Origin: a virus
IMG/VR virus record: IMGVR_UViG_3300033064_003586
Coordinates: 1-26,755 of that record
Length of the DNA stretch: 26,755 bases
Direction: 5' to 3' (one strand)
The notes below the pieces were generated by a model. The model made no database searches and had not been told where the DNA came from. It saw only the letters and a list, made by a program, of their open reading frames with translations. Made by a program: the position numbers and the translations under genes. Shown here in pieces: positions 17,055-22,666 of this stretch; the first letter of the stretch is position 1, and each line of letters starts with the position of its first letter.

Positions 17055-17353
17055 CCCTGCACCATCATCGCAACCAGTACCTCATCAGCCCCTTCATCCG
17101 CCCCTGAGACGACACCAGACCGATATCTGCCGCACCCCATCGCCGGCGTCAGGCAAAACCTGCACGCACCAAGTACCTCACCGAACTCAGCGCACGTCGA
17201 ACACCGCCTCTTCGCCTCACGCAATATCTCCCAATCCATCTGAGGCTCGGGAAACGGACTGAAACCCAAACCCTTACCCCTGTGCGGATAATGCTGCCTC
17301 TGCGGTATGGCCTTCTTTCCTGCCGGATTGAAATACGGCAACGCTTTACTCAT
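17051..17353 (-). CDS. small protein with paired CxxC motifs
   Basis: This 100-residue protein has a basic, aromatic N-terminal half (MSKALPYFNPAGKK) and CSTC (51-54), CRFC (64-67) and C74, a likely zinc-binding knuckle. The start at 17353 is chosen because it overlaps the upstream stop as ATGA and has GGGTGG eight bases upstream. A further ATG at 17380 lacks a ribosome site. Function unknown. Confidence 0.6.
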   Translation of the reverse strand: MSKALPYFNPAGKKAIPQRQHYPHRGKGLGFSPFPEPQMDWEILREAKRRCSTCAEFGEVLGACRFCLTPAMGCGRYRSGVVSGADEGADEVLVAMMVQG

Positions 17354-17589
17354 TTCAATACCACCCCAGCCAATCGACATGACACCAGGAACGCCGTCGC
17401 CCTCCCCACGTCATGCCGACGGAAAATTTCGTAATGACCTTTAATCAGCTTCGGCACTCGGATTAAACGAGAAAAATATGGCCGCTTCTCAATCCTGATT
17501 TCCACATTAATCTCCTTTCCAGAGAGTGGGAATATTGAAAATTGTTCAAGGCACCCAACCCTTCTCTCAAGGGTCGTTACTTTAAGCAT
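17350..17589 (-). CDS. hypothetical basic protein, first gene of the late-strand block
   Basis: This 79-residue protein is basic (net positive, RIEKRPYFSRLIRVPKLIKG) with no recognised domain. The ATG at 17589 follows a GGGAGG plus G-run. The 4-base ATGA overlap with the next gene supports that it is translated. A 14-codon reading frame just upstream (MTHPCIFYREGGDA) ends across the start. Function unknown. Confidence 0.5.
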   Translation of the reverse strand: MLKVTTLERRVGCLEQFSIFPLSGKEINVEIRIEKRPYFSRLIRVPKLIKGHYEIFRRHDVGRATAFLVSCRLAGVVLK

Positions 17590-17737
17590 CCCCCCCCTCC
17601 CGGTAGAATATGCATGGGTGGGTCATGGTGCACTAAGTCCGGGGCCGGTGGCCGGGGTGGCGGACCTGGTCGTTTCAAACCCTGATAAGAAAAGGGCAAG
17701 GCAGCCGGCGGGGGGTAGGGGGGCCGTTCTCTTCTCT

Positions 17738-17765
17738 TCTTATCTTATCTACTCTTATCTTATCT
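17738..17765. repeat. 15-base direct repeat, TCTTATCTTATCT twice
   Basis: The 13-mer TCTTATCTTATCT occurs at 17738-17750 and 17753-17765, each built of TCTTA units. On the minus strand it reads AGATAAGATAAGA. It may be iteron-like, a strand-opening element or a transcription-factor site. The adjacent replisome-organizer-like gene makes an origin link conceivable but unproven. Confidence 0.45.
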
Positions 17766-17767
17766 GT

Positions 17768-17831
17768 GTATAACTTTCAGGGTAAATTAAAGTATAACTC
17801 TATTGACAAAAGGTTATACCTTGCGTTATAC
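17768..17831. promoter_or_regulatory. four operator-like heptamers GTATAAC/GTTATAC
   Basis: GTATAAC occurs at 17768-17774 and 17792-17798. Its reverse complement GTTATAC occurs at 17813-17819 and 17825-17831. The inner pair extends to an exact 8-base inverted repeat, AGTATAAC (17791-17798) and GTTATACT (17825-17832). One copy overlaps the -10 box, one lies in the spacer and one sits directly upstream of the -35, as expected for repressor sites. No repressor gene is identified in the window. Confidence 0.6.
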
Positions 17832-17832
17832 T
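17803..17832 (+). promoter_or_regulatory. sigma-70 type promoter for the plus-strand gene at 17882
   Basis: A consensus -35 TTGACA (17803-17808) and a -10 TATACT (17827-17832) are 18 bases apart. Transcription would start near 17839-17840, about 40 bases before the ATG at 17882. Confidence 0.72.
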
Positions 17833-17881
17833 AACCTAGCGAGTGTAGATAGCACTTGACTAAAGGTAAGGAGCTGAGTAG

Positions 17882-18394
17882 ATGCCACCGAGTAACTTCA
17901 AGCGCAAGTGGATAAAGTTGTTTATTGACGAGTGTCTAACGGGGACAATTAGGGAGGACTTGTCGTCGGAGGAGCGGGGAGTTTGGTATGATTTCCTTCT
18001 TTTAGCGGGCCGGAATAGGCCACCTGGTGCCGTCTCCGCCAACGAAACAACGGCGATAAGTCCTCGAAGATTAGCATCTCTTCTTAACATCTCGGTCCAG
18101 CTATTGGCCAGGGCAACAAGGAAGTTTCTCGACTCAGGCCGCATCATAATGGACGGTGCAGGTATCATTCATATAGTCAACTGGGATAAGTACCAGTACA
18201 CTGACTACGACCGCCAGAAGCCATACAGGGAAGCCAAGATGTCAAAGATTGATGAGGAACTAGCCAAGAAGCACGCTCACCAAGAGGCTGTCTCTCAGAT
18301 GTCAAGCGAGGAGAGAGAGGCCGATGCCGAGCGACTTAGCGAGGAGTGGGACGAAGCCCACGCTGGCGATGAGAACGAAGAGCTGGAAGAATAA
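17882..18394 (+). CDS. replisome organizer-like (DnaD-type winged-helix) protein
   Basis: The first 105 or so residues of this 170-residue protein match the phage replisome-organizer N-terminal pattern. They include KWIKLFIDEC, LSSEERGVWYDFLLLAG, PRRLASLLN, a helix RKFLDSGRI and the terminal strand IIHIVNWDKYQ. This is a winged-helix DNA-binding fold as in DnaD-like replication initiators. The last 60 residues are acidic and probably disordered (EEWDEAHAGDENEELEE). The protein is short and lacks a helicase-loader C domain, so it may only bind DNA. It is the first gene after the promoter at 17803-17832. AAGGAG lies upstream of the ATG. A transcriptional regulator is the main alternative. Confidence 0.7.
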   Translation: MPPSNFKRKWIKLFIDECLTGTIREDLSSEERGVWYDFLLLAGRNRPPGAVSANETTAISPRRLASLLNISVQLLARATRKFLDSGRIIMDGAGIIHIVNWDKYQYTDYDRQKPYREAKMSKIDEELAKKHAHQEAVSQMSSEEREADAERLSEEWDEAHAGDENEELEE

Positions 18395-18826
18395 CTAATC
18401 GCTGGCTGGCGGTGTCTCATCACTGGCCGGAGCCGGTGTCTTCTCCTGGTACTTGTGCGCTATCTCGAGGGCCTCGGCCAGGATAGGCCGGGGCTTATTG
18501 TCCAGGGCATCGGCGCTCTTTGCCAGCTCCGCATAGGTCATGATCCCGCCGGTGTGCTCTACCTTCTGCCGGGCCTTGCCAATGGCATGATCAATGACAT
18601 ACTCACAGGCACGCTGAATATCAGAAGCTAAATGCCTGAAGCCACGTCGGCGCTCGATATGCTTCTGCAGTATGGCCGCCGCCAGGGGGGCAGATGCCGT
18701 TAGTATCTCGTTGACTTCCCGGCGGTCCTCAACCTTCGGCGGCCTTCCCTTGCGCTTTGGAATATCTACGCCTGGGCTTTCATCAGCTCGGGCGTTTATA
18801 CTCTCTTTCCCGGTGTTCTCAGTCAC
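18395..18826 (-). CDS. putative terminase small subunit
   Basis: This 143-residue protein has an AT-hook-like KRKGRPPK (24-31), a helical middle (LAAAILQKHIERR; ACEYVIDHAIGKARQKVE) and a conserved-looking HTGGIMTYAEL. Small terminases often show GKP-type helices followed by such a motif, then an acidic/Pro tail. It would recognise packaging DNA for the large subunit. The start is GTG with AGGAG eight bases upstream. Unusually it stands alone, about 3 kb from terL, with its stop abutting the stop of the opposite-strand gene. Another DNA-binding protein is possible. Confidence 0.55.
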   Translation of the reverse strand: MTENTGKESINARADESPGVDIPKRKGRPPKVEDRREVNEILTASAPLAAAILQKHIERRRGFRHLASDIQRACEYVIDHAIGKARQKVEHTGGIMTYAELAKSADALDNKPRPILAEALEIAHKYQEKTPAPASDETPPASD

Positions 18827-18990
18827 GGTGTAAGCTCCTGTAATGCAAATTCAGGCGTGTTTAGATGTTGATGCGTACATTAGTATTAAATTGGTATATA
18901 GTGACGCTGGCGTTTAGCCAGGCTGGTAGTTAGCGAGGCCCGGGTCGCTTGCCGAAGGCGGCGCCGGGCAGTATAAAGGGGGTGAAAACA
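18827..18990. other. AT-rich gap upstream of the small-terminase-like gene
   Basis: No gene is seen. Bases 18850-18905 are AT-rich with TATATA- and TAATAC-like words on the minus strand and may hold the promoter of the minus-strand gene, but no -35 partner is clear. Bases 18930-18975 are GC-rich. Confidence 0.35.
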
Positions 18991-19152
18991 GTGGCCGGCG
19001 TATGCAGTCTGGGAGACAGTACGCCGGCTGATGTCAATAGTAAAACAAAGGTAAGGGAAATGTCAAGCGGTGATAATGCCCCTGGTTGCAGGCGTAAAGG
19101 TGGGGGTATTATGGAGCTGGGAATAGAACCGGGCAGCGCCCCGACGAGGTGA
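18991..19152 (+). CDS. possible 53-residue protein (or structured RNA)
   Basis: A frame from GTG at 18991 to TGA at 19152 follows AAAGGGGGTGAAAACA, similar to the leader of the other plus-strand genes. The product is low-complexity and basic (GCRRKGGG) with no known domain. The start codon sits at the edge of a strong hairpin (18994-19028). Translation may therefore be controlled by that hairpin, or the region may be an RNA element and not a gene. Confidence 0.35.
   Translation: MAGVCSLGDSTPADVNSKTKVREMSSGDNAPGCRRKGGGIMELGIEPGSAPTR
18994..19028 (+). promoter_or_regulatory. long two-part stem-loop
   Basis: GCCGGCGTA (18994-19002) pairs perfectly with TACGCCGGC (19020-19028). Inside, GTCT (19007-19010) pairs with AGAC (19014-19017) around GGG. 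The whole is a nested hairpin covering the start of the small frame at 18991. Confidence 0.55.
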
Positions 19153-19215
19153 GCCAGGCCGGAGCGCCGCCCTTCCGCAGCTTTCATTATAGAGGGCGCC
19201 GGGCCGGGAAGTCAA

Positions 19216-19250
19216 GGGGTCAGGCACAAAATAAAGTTTAGGGGTCAGGC
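19216..19250 (+). repeat. GGGGTCAGGC direct repeat (25-base period)
   Basis: The 10-mer occurs at 19216-19225 and 19241-19250, just upstream of the promoter at 19262. It resembles words I recall from bacterial REP/IS200-type ends, but there is no transposase here. It may be an activator or repressor site for that promoter. Confidence 0.4.
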
Positions 19251-19261
19251 GTGAAGGGGTA

Positions 19262-19290
19262 TTGACAACCGCAAGGGGTAATGATACAGT
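19262..19290 (+). promoter_or_regulatory. promoter for the early plus-strand gene block
   Basis: The -35 TTGACA (19262-19267) is followed after 17 bases by TACAGT (19285-19290), preceded by TGA so that it forms an extended -10 (TGnTACAGT). A start near 19297 would give a leader of about 40 bases before the ATG at 19337 and drive the cluster up to the KTSC gene. Confidence 0.65.
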
Positions 19291-19336
19291 GTAGCTACTT
19301 GAATATAACTTGAGCGTGAAGGGGGTAGACAGGACA

Positions 19337-19525
19337 ATGAAAGCCGGCGACATAACTAAAATCTACAACACTACACTTGGAGGCAAGCAAGTAGTAGAGG
19401 GTGAGGCCAAGCTGATAAAGCCGAGCGACCTCGGCAATGATGGCCTTTCCCCGGGGTACGAATGTTGGCTATTAGAATTCACAGATCAGAAGGGCGAATA
19501 CTTCGACAGGGTGATAAAAGTTTAA
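19337..19525 (+). CDS. hypothetical small protein
   Basis: This 62-residue protein (MKAGDITKIYNTTLGGKQ to FDRVIKV) is likely a small beta-rich fold of charged strands (EGEAKLIKPSD; ECWLLEFTDQKGEYFDRVIKV). The start at 19337 is chosen because it follows GTGAAGGGGGTAGACAGGACA; an upstream TTG at 19310 would lie in that leader. It is the first gene after the promoter at 19262. Function unknown. Confidence 0.62.
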   Translation: MKAGDITKIYNTTLGGKQVVEGEAKLIKPSDLGNDGLSPGYECWLLEFTDQKGEYFDRVIKV

Positions 19526-19544
19526 CGCTTACCCATCGACGAGA

Positions 19545-19569
19545 GCCGGCGACATGAGGCATCGCCGGC
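19545..19569 (+). terminator. GCCGGCGA/TCGCCGGC hairpin between early genes
   Basis: An 8-bp perfect stem with a 9-base loop begins 19 bases after the stop of the preceding gene. Further GCCGGC words follow and could form alternative stems. No T-run follows, so attenuation or RNA processing is as likely as termination. Confidence 0.45.
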
Positions 19570-19616
19570 CCTGGCCGGCAGGTAAGCCGGGAATAATAAA
19601 CGTGAAGGGGGATACA

Positions 19617-20126
19617 ATGACAAAGGACACAGAGGAAAAGAAGGACACCGCCCGGGATCAGGCCAGAGCTCAGGCCGAGAGCGTGACCGAAATGGTGAAG
19701 CGCCTCGAGCACGCCCAGGAGTGCGCCGGCGGCGAGGTCTGCGAGGCCACCAACCGGGAAATAATAGAGGGGCTGGGCTGGTACTACAAAGAGGGAGACA
19801 AGGCAACCGACGAGCAAGCCGAGGAATACCACGACGAGGACAAGGCCCGGGAGCGTATACTCGAGGACGCCTTGAGCGTCGAGGTTCGTAAAGACTGGCA
19901 CACACCCGGCGACACAGACACAGCGCCCGACGAGTTCAATATTCTGCTATGCACCGGCGGGCCAGCCGTCCGGATAATGGGCGACCTGGACGAACACGCC
20001 GAGCCAACCCGGGCATATATGCAGTATCAAGACTGGTTTACTCCCTGGGCTGATTACTTTGGCGAGGGCTGCAACGTCGATGACCTTCTGACCTACGCCC
20101 AGCAGTTTTATTACAGCGAGTGTTAA
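19617..20126 (+). CDS. hypothetical acidic early protein
   Basis: This 169-residue protein has a charged, helical N-terminal part (KKDTARDQARAQAESVTEMV), a middle with GWYYKEGDKATDEQAEEYH, and a C-terminal domain NILLCTGGPAVRIMGDLDEH followed by MQYQDWFTPWADYF and DDLLTYAQQFYY. I recall similar Trp-rich C-terminal segments in uncharacterised phage proteins but cannot name the family. The ATG at 19617 follows GTGAAGGGGGATACA; an extension to 19554 would run through the hairpin. It is strongly acidic. DNA mimicry (anti-restriction) is conceivable but only a guess. Confidence 0.72.
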   Translation: MTKDTEEKKDTARDQARAQAESVTEMVKRLEHAQECAGGEVCEATNREIIEGLGWYYKEGDKATDEQAEEYHDEDKARERILEDALSVEVRKDWHTPGDTDTAPDEFNILLCTGGPAVRIMGDLDEHAEPTRAYMQYQDWFTPWADYFGEGCNVDDLLTYAQQFYYSEC

Positions 20127-20138
20127 CACAACGAACAG

Positions 20139-20161
20139 GGGCCCGGCTCATGGCCGGGCCC
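20139..20161 (+). terminator. GGGCCCGGC/GCCGGGCCC hairpin between early genes
   Basis: A 9-bp all-G/C stem with a 5-base loop (TCATG) lies 13 bases after a stop codon and directly before the GGGGGTAGACA leader of the next gene. No T-run follows. Confidence 0.5.
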
Positions 20162-20172
20162 GGGGGTAGACA

Positions 20173-20367
20173 GTGAAAGACAGCCGACAAGTTATAATCT
20201 ACTTCGACGACCCGAGAGGCCAGCTCATGCAGGTTAGCCACGCCGAGTATAAAAGCTATTGGCAGCGTATAGGCTGGACGCTGCAGGGCCCAGCGTCTCA
20301 CCTTCCGGGCATCGTCCCGGATACGGCCAGGACCCAGGCCAGAGGACTACAGCCGAATTTGATTTAA
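20173..20367 (+). CDS. hypothetical small protein (GTG start)
   Basis: This 64-residue protein begins MKDSRQVIIYFDDPRGQL, followed by MQVSHAEYKSYWQRIGWT, with a Pro/Arg-rich tail. The GTG start follows GGGGGTAGACA, the leader shared by other genes of this block. The first 40 residues look like a small beta-beta-alpha unit. No family recognised. Confidence 0.6.
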   Translation: MKDSRQVIIYFDDPRGQLMQVSHAEYKSYWQRIGWTLQGPASHLPGIVPDTARTQARGLQPNLI

Positions 20368-20376
20368 GGGGAGGAC

Positions 20377-20637
20377 ATGGAAATGGAAGCTAAAGATACG
20401 GTGATGAACGACAAGGAAATGGTGCAGGCAATTACCGATAATCCTGATGTTCCTATGGGACAGGCACTTATAGAGAAGCAAGCCGAAATCTCATTCAAGG
20501 CAGGGATGAAAGACTCAGGTATGTATGAGGCGTGTAAGTCAGCCTACGCTTGGTATTATGAGGGGCAGGCTGGAGATTACAAAATCATTGGGGAATACCT
20601 GAAACAAGCCCTAGCCAAAGCCGAAGCCAACCTATAA
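20377..20637 (+). CDS. hypothetical small protein
   Basis: This 86-residue, mostly helical protein contains NDKEMVQAITDNPDVPMGQA and then YEACKSAYAWYYEGQAGDYKI. AAGGGGAGG lies directly upstream of the ATG at 20377, nine bases after the previous stop, so it is probably co-translated with that gene. The AYAWYYEGQ segment faintly resembles GLGWYYKEG in the 19617 gene product. Function unknown. Confidence 0.62.
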   Translation: MEMEAKDTVMNDKEMVQAITDNPDVPMGQALIEKQAEISFKAGMKDSGMYEACKSAYAWYYEGQAGDYKIIGEYLKQALAKAEANL

Positions 20638-20696
20638 CTTAGCCCTTCACGCCCTGGCCGGGACACACTCCGCCCGGTCAGTGGTGAGTGGCTAAG
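20638..20696 (+). promoter_or_regulatory. long interrupted hairpin immediately upstream of the tRNA
   Basis: CTTAGCC (20638-20644) pairs with GGCTAAG (20690-20696), TCAC (20647-20650) with GTGA (20684-20687), and CTGGCCGGG (20654-20662) with CCCGGTCAG (20673-20681, one G-T pair), around a 10-base loop. The structure ends 11 bases before the tRNA and follows a stop codon directly. It may be a terminator for the upstream mRNA or a processing signal that frees the tRNA. Confidence 0.55.
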
Positions 20697-20707
20697 CTCA
20701 AGTATAA

Positions 20708-20783
20708 TGGGGGATAGACTAGATGGTAGGTCGCTGGCCTTTGGAGTCAGAGCGGGCAGGTTCGAGCCCTGCTCCCCCAGCCA
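20708..20783 (+). tRNA. tRNA-Gln (anticodon UUG), CCA encoded
   Basis: A full 76-base cloverleaf is present. The acceptor TGGGGGA pairs with TCCCCCA and the D-stem GACT pairs with GGTC. The anticodon stem CTGGC/GTCAG holds loop CTTTGGA, giving anticodon TTG. The variable loop has five bases. The T-stem GCAGG/CCTGC holds loop TTCGAGC, followed by discriminator G and CCA. The U1-A72 pair and G73 are glutamine identity features. It reads CAA (and CAG by wobble). It lies inside the early plus-strand gene block, as phage tRNAs often do. Confidence 0.95.
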
Positions 20784-20809
20784 CTAAATAATGTGAAGGG
20801 GGTAAACAC

Positions 20810-20950
20810 ATGGACTTGACAGACTGGACTTTCCTGTTTACCTATGGCTACGACCTCGATGTCTATGCCTATGGTAGCCTGAGAGTAGGCGTAGACAGGA
20901 AGACAGGCCGGAAGGTAATATCCTATGTATTAAATACTAAAGGAGACTGA
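20810..20950 (+). CDS. 46-residue hypothetical protein
   Basis: The product (MDLTDWTFLFTYGYDLDVYA, SLRVGVDRKTGRKV, SYVLNTKGD) is Tyr/Asp-rich with predicted beta hairpins. The ATG at 20810 follows GTGAAGGGGGTAAACAC, the block's shared leader, and is 26 bases after the tRNA. The stop lies just upstream of the next start. Function unknown. Confidence 0.6.
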   Translation: MDLTDWTFLFTYGYDLDVYAYGSLRVGVDRKTGRKVISYVLNTKGD

Positions 20951-20952
20951 AG

Positions 20953-21276
20953 GTGATGGAATTCAAAAAAGTTTACAACGAAATGAGAACCGACAGGGGC
21001 ATAGAATACGAGAAGGACGAGGCAGAACTGAGAGAGAACTTCGTCCGGGTAGAGGTATACCATACGCCCGACATTTACGAAATGGCGCCATCGCTAATCA
21101 AGGTTACTCATGGCTTCAAACAGACCGATGACTGGACGACACGATGGATATTTACCTCGCCCAACAGGGAGTTAGCTATCCGGGAGGCTATCCGGATACT
21201 CGATAGCTATGAGCTGGGCCAGAAGCGCGTCGACATGACGGACTGGAACGACCTTGAGAAAGGGGGTAAAGTATAG
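20953..21276 (+). CDS. hypothetical protein
   Basis: This 107-residue alpha/beta protein contains EFKKVYNEMRTDRGIEY, FVRVEVYHTPDIYEM, DDWTTRWIFTSP and a helix ELAIREAIRILDSYELGQ. It may start at GTG 20953 or ATG 20956. AAAGGAG near 20940 serves either, within seven to ten bases. It ends directly against the next ATG (TAGATG). No family recognised. Confidence 0.65.
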   Translation: MMEFKKVYNEMRTDRGIEYEKDEAELRENFVRVEVYHTPDIYEMAPSLIKVTHGFKQTDDWTTRWIFTSPNRELAIREAIRILDSYELGQKRVDMTDWNDLEKGGKV

Positions 21277-21492
21277 ATGACAGTAGAATGGAGCGCAGTC
21301 TTGTCGACGAATATAGACATGATAGGCTACGATGAAGAGAACTCAGAACTTCACGTCCGGTTTAACTCCGGAGCTGAGTATGTCTACAATGAAGTGCCGC
21401 CGGCAGTCTATCAAGAATTCCTGGACGCTGAATCGAAGGGCCGGTATCTAAACGAGCGTATCAAGGGCCGGTACGACTACGCCAGGGTGTAA
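21277..21492 (+). CDS. KTSC domain protein
   Basis: This 71-residue protein matches the KTSC domain throughout: STNIDMIGYDEENSELHVRF, then GAEYVYNEVPPAVYQEFL, DAESKGRYLNERIKGRYDY. The family is named after a frequent fusion C-terminal to lysyl-tRNA synthetase and is common as a small stand-alone phage protein; its biochemical role is not settled as far as I know. Nucleic-acid or RNA binding is often suspected. The ATG follows the previous stop without a gap, with AAAGGGGGT upstream. It is the last gene of the plus-strand block. Confidence 0.85.
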   Translation: MTVEWSAVLSTNIDMIGYDEENSELHVRFNSGAEYVYNEVPPAVYQEFLDAESKGRYLNERIKGRYDYARV

Positions 21493-21524
21493 CAGGCGTC
21501 ACCAGATCGATATCTGACAGACTT

Positions 21525-21572
21525 AGGGGCTAGGTGAATAGGATACAACCTCTGTGTCCACGCCTAGCCCCT
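21525..21572. terminator. hairpin between convergent gene blocks
   Basis: AGGGGCTAGG (21525-21534) pairs perfectly with CCTAGCCCCT (21563-21572) across 28 bases. It overlaps the TAG of the methyltransferase gene on the minus strand and lies 33 bases after the KTSC stop. It probably terminates or insulates both converging transcripts, though no strong T-run is present. Confidence 0.55.
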
Positions 21573-22226
21573 CTCTATAGCCTCAATGAGATACTTCCCT
21601 ATGTACTCTGTATAGGCAGGGGGGATTGCTTGAGATAAACCACTTTGATTTGCCCAATCAATGCCCATCGCCAAACGAGCATCATCGACAGCAAAATTAT
21701 GTCCTGCAACCGAGATTAACTTGGCTTTATTGGCAAAACTTGAGAAGCCATCATTTGAAGCAGTGTAGCCGGCTCGCCCTTTACACGCACAGCTAGTTGG
21801 CGAAAGGCGAAACTCAAAAAAGTTAGTTTCAAAATAGCGATGCCTTTTAACCTTCAAACCAAACATCGTTCCACACAGCATAAAAGGCTCACGCAATAAA
21901 TGCTTTGCCCAGGGCACATTCTCGATTACATACGGTTTACCTGTATTAATTAGTCTTTTGCGAACAGGCTCTATTTGGTCAGGATATGTCTCTCTTAATC
22001 CTGGACGGCAGGCAATCGCCTGACAATATCGCTTACATTCGGGGCTTGCGTGGTAAGCGTCATACCCATCAAGCAGAAACTCCAGCGCATCCGCCTGGTA
22101 GAACTTGAACGGGTAATGGGGCTGTGGCTTTATATCAACGCCCACAACTTCAAAGCCTGCTCGGTGATACCCCATAGCAGCACCGCCAGCACCGCAGAAT
22201 AAGTCTAATATTCTAGGCTTCATCAT
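21564..22226 (-). CDS. DNA (cytosine-5) methyltransferase-like protein
   Basis: This 220-residue SAM enzyme has C5-methyltransferase motifs: DLFCGAGGAAMGYHRAGF (motif I, 8-25), VDIKP (30-34), SPECKRYCQA (motif IV, catalytic Cys64 expected), YVIENV (motif VI, E102-N103) and KRHRYFETN (motif VIII, 127-135). The usual PPC of motif IV is PEC here. At 220 residues it is short, so the target-recognition region must be small, as in many phage enzymes. A role in shielding phage DNA from host restriction is likely. Its ATG overlaps the upstream stop as ATGA, and GAGG lies five bases upstream. Confidence 0.85.
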   Translation of the reverse strand: MMKPRILDLFCGAGGAAMGYHRAGFEVVGVDIKPQPHYPFKFYQADALEFLLDGYDAYHASPECKRYCQAIACRPGLRETYPDQIEPVRKRLINTGKPYVIENVPWAKHLLREPFMLCGTMFGLKVKRHRYFETNFFEFRLSPTSCACKGRAGYTASNDGFSSFANKAKLISVAGHNFAVDDARLAMGIDWANQSGLSQAIPPAYTEYIGKYLIEAIERG

Positions 22227-22666
22227 TTCAGCCTCAGGTACTTGTGATTGTCCTTGACGTACTGGCCATAGCTAGTAGTCTTCCTGCCATTCCCCGAAAC
22301 ATAGCCTAGAGCGTTCCGGATACGCTGGGTAACTTCCCTTCTCCCCAGGTTAAGGCACTGAGCCATGTGCTCGATGACGAATACCTCATCGTCCGGCTCG
22401 AAGGCATAGAGGAATTCCATCATCAGACCATCTACACCGGCGGCCTGGATACGGACATCAAGCTCAGCGGCAATGATTGCCGGCAGCTCGAACTTAGCGC
22501 CGGCCTTAATCGGCATCTTACTGATGGCCGGGTCGGTGTAGCCTGTCTCTTTAGGGTTCCTGGGCCAGACACCGCTCCGAAGCAGGGCCAGGGTAGGCAG
22601 CAGCCACCGGAGCTGAGGCTTAGTGTACCGGATACTATGCGGCGAGTACCAATCTTTCTTCGTCAT
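22223..22666 (-). CDS. hypothetical phage protein
   Basis: This 147-residue protein contains TKPQLRWLLPTLALLRSGVWPRNP, LPAIIAAELDVRIQAAG and LGRREVTQRIRNALGYVSG, the last like a helix-turn-helix. I recall similar LLxLLxxGxWP proteins in phages near modification genes but know no function. The start at 22666 is chosen: it overlaps the PAPS-reductase stop as TGATG and has GGGAG five bases upstream. The ATG three bases earlier is too close to the ribosome site. Confidence 0.65.
   Translation of the reverse strand: MTKKDWYSPHSIRYTKPQLRWLLPTLALLRSGVWPRNPKETGYTDPAISKMPIKAGAKFELPAIIAAELDVRIQAAGVDGLMMEFLYAFEPDDEVFVIEHMAQCLNLGRREVTQRIRNALGYVSGNGRKTTSYGQYVKDNHKYLRLK

Larger units (their letters stand above)
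17590..17881. promoter_or_regulatory. divergent control region between late (minus) and early (plus) blocks
   Basis: This stretch of about 290 bases has no convincing gene. From left to right it holds a G/C-rich part with G-runs (17590-17730), a pyrimidine-rich direct repeat, four GTATAAC-type heptamers and a sigma-70 promoter reading right. I found no good promoter for the minus strand, so late transcription may start elsewhere or need an activator. Confidence 0.6.

Noticed and set aside
19479-19905. Two long minus-strand frames opposite the 19617 gene
   Set aside because: Low-complexity Arg/Pro- or Leu-rich shadows. The plus strand has promoter, leaders and coherent proteins.
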